Shown here one piece after another: positions 8,313-16,672 of a stretch of 64,000 nt of DNA. Within the stretch, counting starts at the first letter, position 1. Every line of letters starts with the position of its first letter. The stretch covers positions 25,755 through 89,754 of the forward strand of contig NZ_JMHT01000070.1 of the NCBI RefSeq assembly GCF_001905655.1, read 5' to 3'. The position numbers and the translations under genes were made by a program. Under the pieces are notes generated by a model that searched no databases, had not been told where the DNA came from, and was given only the letters and a program-made list of their open reading frames with translations. The stretch comes from Mycobacterium sp. ST-F2. GTDB taxonomy: Bacteria > Actinomycetota > Actinomycetes > Mycobacteriales > Mycobacteriaceae.

Positions 8313-9377
8313 ATGCTGGATCTCACCGCCGACCCGATCGCTCTGACCGCAGCGCTGGTCGACATTCCCAGTGAATCGCGGCACGAACAGCTCATCGCCG
8401 ACGAGATCGAGGCCGCGCTCAAGGCGCAGGCCCCGCACTTCGAAGTGATCCGCAACGGCGACGCCGTGCTGGCCCGCACCAACCTCGGCCGGCCCTCGCG
8501 GGTGCTGCTCGCCGGGCACACCGACACCGTCCCTGCCGCCGACAACCTGCCGAGCCGGATCGAGGGCGGCGAGCTCTGGGGCTGCGGCACCTCGGACATG
8601 AAGGCCGGCGACGCGGTGTTCCTGCACCTGGCCGCCACCATCGCCGAGCCGACGCACGACATCACCCTCGTCATGTACGACTGCGAGGAGATCGAGTCCA
8701 GCGCCAACGGCCTCGGCCGCATCGAACGGGAACTGCCCGACTGGCTCGAGGCCGACGTCGCGATCTTGGGCGAGCCCTCGGGCGGCCTCATCGAAGCCGG
8801 GTGCCAGGGCACCTTGCGCGTCATCATCCACGCCACGGGAACGCGTGCGCATTCGGCGCGATCATGGCTGGGGGACAACGCCATTCACAAGCTCGGCGCG
8901 GTGCTGGACCGGCTCACGTCCTACCAGGCCCGCCAGGTCGACATCGACGGGTGCGTCTACCGCGAGGGACTGTCCGCGGTCCGGATCGACGGCGGCATCG
9001 CCGGCAACGTCATCCCCGACGCCGCGTCGGTCACCGTCAACTTCCGGTTCGCGCCGGACCGCAGCGTCGAGCAGGCGCTCGCGCATGTGCACGAGGTCTT
9101 TGCCGGTCTCGACGTGCGGATCGAACTGACCGACTCCGCCGCCGGTGCCCTGCCCGGGCTGACGCAGCCGGCCGCGGCCGCGCTGGTCGCGGCCGCCGGG
9201 GGACAGGTGCGCGCCAAGTACGGCTGGACCGACGTGGCACGCTTTGCCGCCCTTGGCATTCCGGCCGTCAACTACGGACCGGGCGACCCGAACCTGGCAC
9301 ACAAGGTCGACGAGCGGGTGACGACGGCGGACATCACCGCGGTCACCGACATCCTGCGGCGGTACCTGACACGTTGA
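8313..9377 (+). CDS. dapE: Succinyl-diaminopimelate desuccinylase
   Basis: 354 residues, the normal length for actinobacterial DapE. It hydrolyses N-succinyl-LL-diaminopimelate to succinate and LL-diaminopimelate, two steps after DapD. Metal-site motifs of the M20 peptidase family are all present: AGHTDTVP, GCGTSDMKAGD, DCEEIES (catalytic glutamate), GEPSGG and the C-terminal GPGDPNLAHKVDE. The dimerisation insert with RAHSARSWLGDNAIHK lies in the middle. The protein should bind two zinc ions in the cytoplasm. The TTGA at its end is shared with the start of the S4-domain gene, so the two are translationally coupled. Confidence 0.95.
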   Translation: MLDLTADPIALTAALVDIPSESRHEQLIADEIEAALKAQAPHFEVIRNGDAVLARTNLGRPSRVLLAGHTDTVPAADNLPSRIEGGELWGCGTSDMKAGDAVFLHLAATIAEPTHDITLVMYDCEEIESSANGLGRIERELPDWLEADVAILGEPSGGLIEAGCQGTLRVIIHATGTRAHSARSWLGDNAIHKLGAVLDRLTSYQARQVDIDGCVYREGLSAVRIDGGIAGNVIPDAASVTVNFRFAPDRSVEQALAHVHEVFAGLDVRIELTDSAAGALPGLTQPAAAALVAAAGGQVRAKYGWTDVARFAALGIPAVNYGPGDPNLAHKVDERVTTADITAVTDILRRYLTR

Positions 9378-9736
9378 GTAGCGTCCGCGTCGACAGCTGG
9401 ATTTTCGCCGTCCGGATCACCAAGACCCGGTCGCTGGCGGCCGCCGCCTGCCGGGCTGGACACGTCCGCGTCAACGGCGTCACCGTGAAACCGGCGCAGT
9501 TGGTCAGCCCCGGCGACGAGGTCCGGGTGCGGCTCGACGGGCGCGAGCGCATCGTCGAGGTCATCCGGCCCATCGCCAAGCGAGTGGGTGCAGCCGTCGT
9601 GCCGGAATGCCTGATCGACCGCAGTCCGCCGCCGCCGGCCAAAGAGACCATGCCCGCGGTGCCCGTCCGCGACCGGGGAGCCGGCCGGCCCACCAAACGT
9701 GAACGGCGACAGCTGGATCAACTGCGCGGATACTGA
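9374..9736 (+). CDS. S4-domain RNA-binding protein (HslR-like)
   Basis: 120 residues from a TTG at 9374 that overlaps the dapE stop. The first 65 residues are an S4 RNA-binding fold: VRVDSWIFAVRITKTRSLAAAACRAGHVRVNGVTVK and PGDEVRV. The basic, proline-containing tail ends in GRPTKRERRQLDQLRGY, typical of the Hsp15/HslR group that binds the large ribosomal subunit with stalled nascent chains. A role in ribosome rescue is inferred from the family only. The coupling to dapE appears positional rather than functional. Confidence 0.8.
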   Translation: MSSVRVDSWIFAVRITKTRSLAAAACRAGHVRVNGVTVKPAQLVSPGDEVRVRLDGRERIVEVIRPIAKRVGAAVVPECLIDRSPPPPAKETMPAVPVRDRGAGRPTKRERRQLDQLRGY

Positions 9737-9809
9737 CCGGAGATAATTCAGTTGCGCCCGTGAGTACTGTGGGTTCTGCAACTGCTGTCAACCGAGGTGG
9801 GCCGAAAAC

Positions 9810-9836
9810 ATGCTGGGAGAAGACATCTCCGGATAA
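9810..9836 (+). CDS. Putative 8-residue leader peptide upstream of the ABC-F gene
   Basis: ATG 9810 to TAA 9834-9836 encodes MLGEDISG. A purine-rich ribosome site GAGGTGG (about 9794-9800) lies 9 nt upstream. The stop codon falls in the loop of the CTCCGG/CCGGAG hairpin that follows. Short leaders of this kind precede many antibiotic-induced ABC-F and erm genes. No proteomic support can be claimed. Confidence 0.5.
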   Translation: MLGEDISG

Positions 9837-9877
9837 CCGGAGTACGCCCTCGCCCTGTCACTCTCACGAGAGCTTTT
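9816..9877 (+). promoter_or_regulatory. Candidate ribosome-mediated attenuator of the ABC-F gene
   Basis: Several mutually exclusive stems are visible. GGAGA (9816-9820) can pair with TCTCC (9826-9830) inside the leader peptide. CTCCGG (9827-9832) can pair with CCGGAG (9837-9842). CTCT (9861-9864) can pair with AGAG (9869-9872), followed by TTTT at 9874-9877. The last stem also covers GAGAG, the apparent ribosome site of the ABC-F ATG at 9880. A ribosome stalled on the leader would change which stem forms. A -10-like TACTGT is at 9765-9770. Confidence 0.45.
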
Positions 9878-9879
9878 GC

Positions 9880-11469
9880 ATGTCTTCCATTACCTGTTCC
9901 CACGTGTCGTTTTCCTGGCCTGACGACACCGAGCTGTTCTCGGATCTGTCGTTCACCGTCGGCGTCGGCCGCACTGGACTGGTCGCCCCGAACGGCGCCG
10001 GCAAGAGCACACTGCTCAAACTCATTGCCGGAGAACTGCAACCGACGGGCGGCAGCATCACCGTCGACGGCTCGCTCGGCTACCTGCCGCAGACGCTGAC
10101 GTTCGCGACCGATCTGACCGTCGCCGAAATGCTCGGCGTGGCACCCATTTTGGCAGCATTGGCGGCGCTGGCAGACGGCGACGCCTCCGAAGCGGTGTTC
10201 GCCGCCATCGGCGACGATTGGGACATCGAGGAACGCTGCACCGCGCAGTTGGCGCGGCTGGGCCTCGACGTCTCGCTCGACCGCGTGCTCGGCACGTTGT
10301 CCGGCGGCGAGGTGATCACCCTGGGCCTGGCCGCACAATTGCTGCGGCGACCCGACGTCCTGCTGCTCGACGAACCCACCAACAATCTGGATTCCGCGGC
10401 ACGACAACGGCTTTACGACGAGCTCGACCGATACTCGGGTGCGTTGCTGCTGATCAGTCACGACCGTGAGCTGCTGGACCACATGGACCGCATCGCCGAA
10501 CTGCGTGACAGTGACATCCAGTTCTTCGGCGGGAATTTCTCCGCCTACCAGGACGCTGTCGCCGACGCGCAACGTGCCGCGGTGGATGAGATGCGCAACG
10601 CGGAGTCGCAACTCAAGCTCCAGAAGCGTCAGATGCAGCAGGCGCGGGAACGTGCGGCCCGCCGAGCCGGCACTGCCGCGCGGAACGTGAAGGATGCCGG
10701 CCTGCCGAAAATCGTTGCCGGACAACTCAAGCGCAATGCCCAGGAGTCTGCCGGCCGCGCCGATGAGGTTCATGCCCGCCGCGTCGATGACGCCCGGGCG
10801 CGCCTGGACGCCGCCGAACGCGCGGTGCGCGACGACGACGTCATCGCCCTTGATCTGCCCGACACGGAAGTGCCCGCGGGTCGCACGGTCTTGAGCGCGA
10901 CCGGGCTGAACATCCAGCGCGACGGTCGGATGCTGTTCGCCGACAACGGCATCGACATCGACATCCGTGGGCCTGAACGCATTGCCCTGACCGGCCGCAA
11001 TGGCGCGGGCAAGTCCACGCTGCTCCGGATGATCAACGGCGATCTCGAGCCCGATGCCGGCACCCTGACCCGGGGCGACGGCCGGATCGCCTATCTGTCA
11101 CAGCGCCTCGACCTGCTGGACGAGCAGCGCAGCGTCCTGGAGAACCTGATGTCCTGGGCTCCGACTCTGAGCATCACCCGCAGGCGGCACCTGCTGGCGC
11201 AGTTCCTGTTCCAGGACAACAGGATTGACCTACCGGTCTCGGTGCTCTCGGGCGGGGAGCGGCTGCGCGCGACGCTGGCGTGCGTGCTGTACGCCGAACC
11301 GGCGCCGCACCTGCTGCTGCTCGACGAGCCGACCAACAACCTCGACCTGGTCAGCGTCGCGCAATTGGAGTCGGCGCTGAATGCCTACCGGGGTGCGTTC
11401 ATCGTCGTCAGCCACGACGAGCGCTTCCTCGACGCGATCGGCATCGAGCGTCGGATGACGCTGGAGTGA
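9880..11469 (+). CDS. ABC-F family ATPase (probable ribosome-protection antibiotic-resistance type)
   Basis: 529 residues from ATG 9880. Two ABC ATPase domains sit in one chain with no membrane segments, which defines ABC-F. The first domain has Walker A (APNGAGKST near residue 37), signature LSGGE and Walker B LLLLDEPTNNLD. The second has GRNGAGKST, LSGGER and LLLLDEPTNNLD. Between them is a basic, charged linker of about 80 residues (residues about 220-310, with RQMQQARERAARRAGTAARN) that in this family reaches the ribosomal P site and peptidyl-transferase centre. Related proteins (Msr, Vga, Rv1473) relieve macrolide, lincosamide or pleuromutilin inhibition. The leader peptide and hairpins upstream support drug-induced expression. 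Confidence 0.85.
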   Translation: MSSITCSHVSFSWPDDTELFSDLSFTVGVGRTGLVAPNGAGKSTLLKLIAGELQPTGGSITVDGSLGYLPQTLTFATDLTVAEMLGVAPILAALAALADGDASEAVFAAIGDDWDIEERCTAQLARLGLDVSLDRVLGTLSGGEVITLGLAAQLLRRPDVLLLDEPTNNLDSAARQRLYDELDRYSGALLLISHDRELLDHMDRIAELRDSDIQFFGGNFSAYQDAVADAQRAAVDEMRNAESQLKLQKRQMQQARERAARRAGTAARNVKDAGLPKIVAGQLKRNAQESAGRADEVHARRVDDARARLDAAERAVRDDDVIALDLPDTEVPAGRTVLSATGLNIQRDGRMLFADNGIDIDIRGPERIALTGRNGAGKSTLLRMINGDLEPDAGTLTRGDGRIAYLSQRLDLLDEQRSVLENLMSWAPTLSITRRRHLLAQFLFQDNRIDLPVSVLSGGERLRATLACVLYAEPAPHLLLLDEPTNNLDLVSVAQLESALNAYRGAFIVVSHDERFLDAIGIERRMTLE

Positions 11470-11554
11470 AACCGGCGGGCACGGTCGGCGTGTCGGCTCT
11501 CCTGCGGCGCTTGCTGCAGTTGAGTGTGCGTCCTCGCTGAACTCCTGCGAGTAG

Positions 11555-11570
11555 GCGTCTGCGTAGACGC
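11555..11570. terminator. Small hairpin between convergent genes
   Basis: GCGTCT (11555-11560) pairs with AGACGC (11565-11570) around a 4-nt loop. It lies between the ends of the ABC-F gene and the EspC-like gene and may serve both. Confidence 0.4.
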
Positions 11571-11602
11571 ACGATCAACCGCCGGGTGAGGCCCGGCCCG
11601 GT

Positions 11603-12430
11603 CTAGATATCCTGCGGCCGGGTCTGGGCCGGACGGCGCGGCGGGGGAGTGGCGCCGTCCACGCCACCCGGTCCTGCGGCCGGGTCCGCCTCGGCCGCAC
11701 CAGACTCACGGCGGTGCTCCACCGACAGAATCCGGTTGTCGTCCTCGCTCTTTTCGTGGCGCTCCGGATCCCGACGGTCCCGGTCCCTATCCTCAAGGTC
11801 CGACTTGTCATGCTCGCCAACGGAATCCGCGTCACTGAGACCATCGAGCCCCGACCCGGCCGCATGTCCGGCACCCACACCGTCGATCCCGCCCAGGCCA
11901 CTGGCAATCCCGCCGAGCACTCCGGTGAGGCCCTGCGCCAATTGCCCCGGAATCTGGCCCAGCGTCTGCGCCACCCCTGCGGCGATCTGCCCGGCCTGCT
12001 GACCCACCTGCCCGAGCGTCTGTGCGACGTCGCCACCACCGGCGGCTGGCGAACCAGGCACCGCGGCGCCGAGGCCACCGGGCGTACCGGCACTGACACC
12101 CCCACCTCCAGGCATGCCCTCGGCTGCCGAGGACAGGCCACGCGCGCCCTGCTCGTCGCCGGCCCGGTACGACTCGGCGGCGCGGTGCAACTGTTCGGAC
12201 AGCTGCTGGCCGGCCGCGCCTGTCGACTGCAGGATGTTGTCGCGCCGTGCCATCACGCCGCTCAGCGCCGAGTTCATGCCGAAGGCGATCAACCCGTGCG
12301 TCGTCGCGGGGCCGACCGACTGGCCGAGACCGCCACCGCTCTGGAGCTGACCGAGCCCCGCGGCGACAGCGTCGTGCGCCCGGGCCATGCCCAGTACACC
12401 CTCGGTATTGACGTGTAGCCGATCGCCCAT
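11603..12430 (-). CDS. EspC-like type VII (ESX) secretion-associated protein
   Basis: 275 residues. The N-terminal 100 residues form the helical hairpin of the EspC/DUF2580 group: LHVNTEGVLGMARAHDAVAAGL, a turn near AFGMNSALSG, then a second helix ending in ESYRAGDEQ. Y88 and D92 make the YxxxD signal recognised by ESX secretion machines. The middle is glycine- and alanine-rich, with repeated LGQ(V/I)xGQ segments. The C-terminal 60 residues are highly charged (DLEDRDRDRRDPERHEKSEDD) and then proline-rich. No ESX core gene lies in the window, so export would use a system encoded elsewhere. A GAGGGG ribosome site precedes ATG 12430. Confidence 0.65.
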   Translation of the reverse strand: MGDRLHVNTEGVLGMARAHDAVAAGLGQLQSGGGLGQSVGPATTHGLIAFGMNSALSGVMARRDNILQSTGAAGQQLSEQLHRAAESYRAGDEQGARGLSSAAEGMPGGGGVSAGTPGGLGAAVPGSPAAGGGDVAQTLGQVGQQAGQIAAGVAQTLGQIPGQLAQGLTGVLGGIASGLGGIDGVGAGHAAGSGLDGLSDADSVGEHDKSDLEDRDRDRRDPERHEKSEDDNRILSVEHRRESGAAEADPAAGPGGVDGATPPPRRPAQTRPQDI

Positions 12431-12500
12431 GACCTGACCCCTCGATGACCTGTTGGGTCAATCCTATGGCGGGTCCGGCCACCCACCGTGCGGCAAATGG

Positions 12501-14198
12501 TCAGGCGTGATCGGAGGCGACCCCTTCGGCCAGCGCTCGGGCCTGCCGCCCGAAGGCGCAGTCGACGCCGACGCGGTCGAAGAGGTCCGCGGCCCGGACA
12601 TCGCCCAAGCGCGCCGCGTCGTGCAGTGCGCGCAGGGCCACCGCCGACTGGCCACCGCGCTCGGCGGCGCGGAACGCCTCGCGCGCGGCGGCAACAGCGC
12701 CGTGCCGGTCCCGCCGGGCCGCGTTGGTCCAGGCGCGGGCCAGGGCCAACTCTGGCGCGAACAACATCGACTTCAGGCCATGCCGCGCTTCGGCACGGGC
12801 CAGTGCCCGGCCCGCGTCGGCGGTTGCGCCACGTTGCCCGAGCGCCTGCGCCAGCAACATCCATGCCAGCGGACCCCACGAATACCCGGTGGGCGCCAAC
12901 ACTTTCGCGGCATCGCCGAGCAATTCGATCGCCGAATCGAGCTCGCCGCGCGCGATCAGCACATCGGCCAGCAGCACCTCGCCGATGGCCCGCCCGGGCT
13001 GTTGGGACTGGGTGAAATCGATCAGCTCCTGGGCCAATGCCTGCGCCTTGTCGGGCTCGCCCGCAAGGAGTAGCGCCGTGGTCTGCCCGAAGCCACTGGT
13101 GAACCGCAACAACCCCGGTTGCCCCGCGGCGAGAGCACGTTCGGCGAAGGCGTCCACCTCGTTCAACCGGCCTGTCCGGGCGCAGCTCAATGCGGCCGCC
13201 GATGCCGCCCAACCCACGGCGGTGTCACTCGCATCAGGCACTGCCAACACCGCGTCGGCCAACTGCATGGCGCGACCGAGATTGCCCGCGTTCATCGCGA
13301 ACGTCGCCGACAGCGCGTCCAGGGTGACCTGAGCTGCCGACGTCTGCACCCGGCCGCGGATGGTGCGCAGGAAGGCTGTCGCGCGTTCAGGCTCGGACAG
13401 CATCCAGAACTGGTTGGCCGCGCGGGGCAGCGCCCACGCCATCACCTCGGGCTCGGAGAGCGTCGCTGCGTCGACCTCGGCCAGCACGGCATCGGCATCC
13501 AGACCGCGACCCTGCCAGGCCAGCGCGTAGCTCAGCGTCACCCGGGTGGCCAGACCTCCTGCCGGCAGCGCCGCCCGGCCCAGCCGCTCGGCCAGCTCCA
13601 GATCGCCCAGCCGCAGCGCATCATCGGCCGCGGCGGCCAACTCGGCCACAGGCTGTGCGTCACCGGTATCGAGTGCCCGCACCGCGCGCCGCAGCCGGGC
13701 CACGACCCCGTCACCGCCCACCGGCGGCAGCTCCGGCACCTCAGGCGCGACAGGGTCGACGGGACCCTCGGTCGTCACCGGAACCACCAACCGATCCCGC
13801 ACCAGGGCTGAGATGCCCTCGGGCAGAGACTGATTCGATTCCGCTGTCACGATGACGCGCGCCGCGCCCGACACCGCGAGCTGGTACACCAACGATGCCG
13901 ACAGCCGGTCCAGCAGATGCCCGTCATCGACGACCAGCAGCAGGCCCGTCCCGAGCGCCTCCCGCGCCGCGCACAACACCTGCACTGTCCGGCCGGTCTC
14001 GGGCACCGTGAACAACCGCTCGAATGCCCCGAACGGCACGACCGAGTCGGGCGCGGTGCCGGTGATCCACGCCGTCCGCTCGAATTCCGGTGCCAGCTCC
14101 GCATAAGCCGCTCGCGCCCACGCGGTCTTGCCGGATCCGCGGTCGCCCGTCAGCAGCGCACCGGCCCGGGTGCCTGCTTTCAGCTGGCTGAGCACCAC
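12501..14198 (-). CDS. Rv1204c-type AAA/STAND ATPase with helical repeats
   Basis: 565 residues from GTG 14198. The N terminus has a P-loop (LLTGDRGSGKT, residues about 14-24) and a Walker B (GTGLLLVVDDGH near 85). Around 350 residues of alpha-helical repeats follow, resembling the TPR-like scaffold of LuxR/MalT-type ATPases. Unlike those, no C-terminal helix-turn-helix is visible; the chain ends in RQARALAEGVASDHA. It could be a signalling ATPase or a regulator that has lost DNA binding. Function is unknown. It is divergent from the LOG gene, as in M. tuberculosis Rv1204c/Rv1205. The start is probably leaderless. Confidence 0.75.
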   Translation of the reverse strand: MVLSQLKAGTRAGALLTGDRGSGKTAWARAAYAELAPEFERTAWITGTAPDSVVPFGAFERLFTVPETGRTVQVLCAAREALGTGLLLVVDDGHLLDRLSASLVYQLAVSGAARVIVTAESNQSLPEGISALVRDRLVVPVTTEGPVDPVAPEVPELPPVGGDGVVARLRRAVRALDTGDAQPVAELAAAADDALRLGDLELAERLGRAALPAGGLATRVTLSYALAWQGRGLDADAVLAEVDAATLSEPEVMAWALPRAANQFWMLSEPERATAFLRTIRGRVQTSAAQVTLDALSATFAMNAGNLGRAMQLADAVLAVPDASDTAVGWAASAAALSCARTGRLNEVDAFAERALAAGQPGLLRFTSGFGQTTALLLAGEPDKAQALAQELIDFTQSQQPGRAIGEVLLADVLIARGELDSAIELLGDAAKVLAPTGYSWGPLAWMLLAQALGQRGATADAGRALARAEARHGLKSMLFAPELALARAWTNAARRDRHGAVAAAREAFRAAERGGQSAVALRALHDAARLGDVRAADLFDRVGVDCAFGRQARALAEGVASDHA

Positions 14199-14204
14199 GG
14201 TCCG

Positions 14205-14210
14205 ATCCTA
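14205..14210 (-). promoter_or_regulatory. Leaderless -10 box of the Rv1204c-type gene
   Basis: TAGGAT on the minus strand, six bases before GTG 14198. Confidence 0.5.
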
Positions 14211-14239
14211 TGGCTGCGCGGCGGACGGTACCGCTCGTT

Positions 14240-14245
14240 TAGCGT
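14240..14245 (+). promoter_or_regulatory. Leaderless -10 box of the LOG gene
   Basis: TAGCGT six bases before GTG 14252. It is back to back with the -10 at 14205 of the divergent gene. Confidence 0.5.
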
Positions 14246-14251
14246 TGTGCT

Positions 14252-14827
14252 GTGCTGGCCGACAACATCCCCGAAAACACTTACGCCGTGTGTGTCTACT
14301 GCGCCGCCGGTCCCCGTCATCCCGAATTGCTCACCCTGGCCGGTGACGTCGGCCGCGCCATCGCCGCGAAAGGCTGGACCCTGGTGTCCGGCGGCGGCAA
14401 CGTCTCGGCCATGGGCGCCGTCGCCGAGGGTGCCCGCGAGAACGGTGGCCGCACCGTCGGCGTCATCCCCAAGAAGCTGGTGCACCGCGAGCTCGCCGAC
14501 GTGAACGCCGACGAACTGATCGTCACCGACACCATGCGCGAGCGCAAACAGATCATGGAGGACCGGTCCGACGCGTTCATCGCACTGCCCGGCGGCATCG
14601 GCACGTTGGAGGAGTTCTTCGAGGCCTGGACGGCCGGCTACCTCAACATGCACGACAAGCCGCTGGTGATGCTCGACCCGCACGGCCACTACGACGGGCT
14701 GCTGACCTGGCTGCACACGCTGGTCGAGAGCGGATATGTCCAACAGGCTGCGCTCGACCGGCTGGTGGTCGCCAGGGACATCGACGAAGCCATGGCTGCT
14801 TGTGCACCCGGTCACATCGATAACTAG
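14252..14827 (+). CDS. LOG-family cytokinin nucleotide phosphoribohydrolase
   Basis: 191 residues from GTG 14252. Family motifs are complete: SGGGNVSAMG (residues 46-55), MRERKQIM (95-102) and PGGIGTLEEFFE (113-124), the nucleotide-binding and catalytic loop with its glutamate. LOG proteins release the free N6-modified adenine from cytokinin riboside 5'-monophosphate. The M. tuberculosis counterpart Rv1205 has been linked to cytokinin production and its control by proteasomal degradation. It probably acts alone in the cytoplasm. fadD6 follows only 11 bp downstream but has its own -10 box. Confidence 0.9.
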   Translation: MLADNIPENTYAVCVYCAAGPRHPELLTLAGDVGRAIAAKGWTLVSGGGNVSAMGAVAEGARENGGRTVGVIPKKLVHRELADVNADELIVTDTMRERKQIMEDRSDAFIALPGGIGTLEEFFEAWTAGYLNMHDKPLVMLDPHGHYDGLLTWLHTLVESGYVQQAALDRLVVARDIDEAMAACAPGHIDN

Positions 14828-14830
14828 GCT
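14825..14830 (+). promoter_or_regulatory. -10 box of fadD6
   Basis: TAGGCT eight bases before ATG 14839, overlapping the end of the LOG gene. A leaderless start is likely. Confidence 0.45.
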
Positions 14831-14838
14831 CACCACGC

Positions 14839-16620
14839 ATGAGTGACGACACATCACGCACCGGCGTCGGCCTGCTTGATATTGCCAAGCAACTGCCCGG
14901 CTTCCTGTCCGACGCCCCGGTGATCCTGCGCGGCCTGATCACCGGCTTCGGCGCCAGCCCGACGGCGAAGACGTCCATCGGCAAGGTGTTCCAGGAACGC
15001 GCCGAGGCCAACAAGGACAAGGTCTTCATCAAATTCGAGGACCAGCGCATCACCTACGGCCAGGCCAACGCGACGGTGAACCGCTACGCGTCGGTGCTGG
15101 CGGCCAAGGGCGTCGGCCCGGGCTCGGTGGTCGGCATCATGCTGCGCAACTCGCCGGACGCCGTCCTGCTGATGCTGGCGACGGTCAAGTGCGGCGCCAT
15201 CGCCGGGATGATCAACTACAACCAGCGCGGCAACGTGCTGGCACACAGCCTGGGCCTGCTCGGCGCCAAGGTGCTGGTCACCGAGTCGGACTTCCATGAG
15301 CCCGTCATCGAGTGTGGTGCCGCTCCGGAGCTGACCGAGGGCCTCATCTCGGTCGAGGAGCTGCGCGAGCTCGCCGTCGGCCAGTCGACCGCCAATCCGG
15401 TGGGCACCAGCCAAATCCTGGCCAAGGAGAAGGCGTTCTACATCTTCACCTCGGGCACCACAGGCCTGCCCAAGGCCAGCGTCATGACGCACTACCGCTG
15501 GCTGCGCGCGCTCGGCGGCTTCGGTGGACTGGGCCTGCGCCTGAACAGCAGCGACACCCTGTACTGCTGCCTGCCGCTGTACCACAACAACGCGCTGACG
15601 GTCGCGACGTCGTCGGCCCTCAACGCCGGTGCCGCGCTGGCACTGGGCAAGTCTTTCTCCGCCTCGCGCTTCTGGGACGAGGTCATCAAGTACGACGCCA
15701 CCGCGTTCATCTACATCGGCGAGATCTGCGGCTACCTGCTGAACCAGCCGCCCAAGCCCACCGACCGCGCGCACAAGGTCAGGGTCATCGCCGGCAACGG
15801 GCTGCGCCCCGCCATCTGGGACGAGTTCACCTCGCGCTTCGGCATCAAGCGCGTCTGCGAGTTCTACGCCGCCAGTGAGGGCAACACCGGCTTCGTCAAC
15901 GTCTTCAACATCGACAAGACCACGGGCATCTGCCCGTCGCCGGTCGTGTACGTCGAATACGACCTGGAGACCGGCGAGCCGGCCCGCGGCCCCGACGGCC
16001 GGCTGCGCAAGGTCAAGCGCGGCGAGCCGGGTCTGCTGCTCAGCAAGGTCAACAACCTGCAGCCGTTCGACGGCTACACCGACAAGTCGGCCAGCGAGAA
16101 GAAGCTGGTGCGCAACGCCTTCAAGGACGGCGACGTCTGGTTCAACACCGGCGACCTGATGCGCTCGCAGGGCTTCGCGCACGCCGCGTTCGCCGACCGT
16201 CTCGGCGACACCTTCCGGTGGAAGGGCGAGAACGTCGCCACCACCGAGGTGGAGGCCGCGCTCGGCGCCGACGACCAGGTGGAGGAGTGCACCGTCTACG
16301 GCGTCGAGGTGCCGGGCTGCGGCGGCCGTGCCGGCATGGCGTCGGTACAGCTGCGCGACGGTGCCGAGTTCGACGGCGCCGCCCTGGCCAAGGCCGGCTT
16401 CGAGCACCTGCCCGCCTACGCGGTGCCGCTGTTCATCCGGATCGTGCCCGCCCTGGCGCACACCTCGACGTTCAAGAACCAGAAGGTCGACCTGCGCAAG
16501 CAGGGTTACGGCGCCGAGGTGACGGACCCGATCTACGTCCTGTCCGGACGCGACGAGGGTTACGTGCCGTTCTATCCCGAGTACCCGGCCGAGGTGAAGG
16601 ACGGCAAGAAGCCGCGCTAG
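14839..16620 (+). CDS. fadD6: Long-chain acyl-CoA synthetase FadD6 (FATP-type)
   Basis: 593 residues, close to the 597 of M. tuberculosis FadD6. YIFTSGTTGLPK near residue 198 is the AMP-binding P-loop. CEFYAASEGNTGF near 340 is the FATP signature region, VWFNTGDLM near 434 carries the adenosine-binding aspartate, and GDTFRWKGENVATTEVE is the FATP-specific hinge. The enzyme activates long and very long fatty acids to acyl-CoA, often at the inner membrane during uptake. FATP-type architecture supports vectorial import rather than FadD-fadD32-type acyl-AMP ligation. It is convergent with the glycosyltransferase gene across a perfect palindrome. Confidence 0.92.
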   Translation: MSDDTSRTGVGLLDIAKQLPGFLSDAPVILRGLITGFGASPTAKTSIGKVFQERAEANKDKVFIKFEDQRITYGQANATVNRYASVLAAKGVGPGSVVGIMLRNSPDAVLLMLATVKCGAIAGMINYNQRGNVLAHSLGLLGAKVLVTESDFHEPVIECGAAPELTEGLISVEELRELAVGQSTANPVGTSQILAKEKAFYIFTSGTTGLPKASVMTHYRWLRALGGFGGLGLRLNSSDTLYCCLPLYHNNALTVATSSALNAGAALALGKSFSASRFWDEVIKYDATAFIYIGEICGYLLNQPPKPTDRAHKVRVIAGNGLRPAIWDEFTSRFGIKRVCEFYAASEGNTGFVNVFNIDKTTGICPSPVVYVEYDLETGEPARGPDGRLRKVKRGEPGLLLSKVNNLQPFDGYTDKSASEKKLVRNAFKDGDVWFNTGDLMRSQGFAHAAFADRLGDTFRWKGENVATTEVEAALGADDQVEECTVYGVEVPGCGGRAGMASVQLRDGAEFDGAALAKAGFEHLPAYAVPLFIRIVPALAHTSTFKNQKVDLRKQGYGAEVTDPIYVLSGRDEGYVPFYPEYPAEVKDGKKPR

Positions 16621-16627
16621 GCAGGGT

Positions 16628-16672
16628 TTTGTGCACGATTTTCCGCGCTTACCGCGGAAAATCGTGCACAAA
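16628..16672. repeat. Perfect 20-bp inverted repeat with 5-nt loop, copy 1 of a dispersed palindrome
   Basis: Arms 16628-16647 and 16653-16672 are exact reverse complements starting TTTGTGCACGATTTTCCGCG, with loop CTTAC. It fills the gap between the convergent fadD6 and glycosyltransferase genes. A diverged copy with the same arm ends and loop length is at 26246-26298. It probably works as a bidirectional terminator. It may also be a mobile REP-like element. Confidence 0.75.

Noticed and set aside
11554..11570. tRNA-like or riboswitch structure near the ABC-F end
   Set aside because: Only a 6-bp hairpin is present; no cloverleaf arms or TPsiC sequence.
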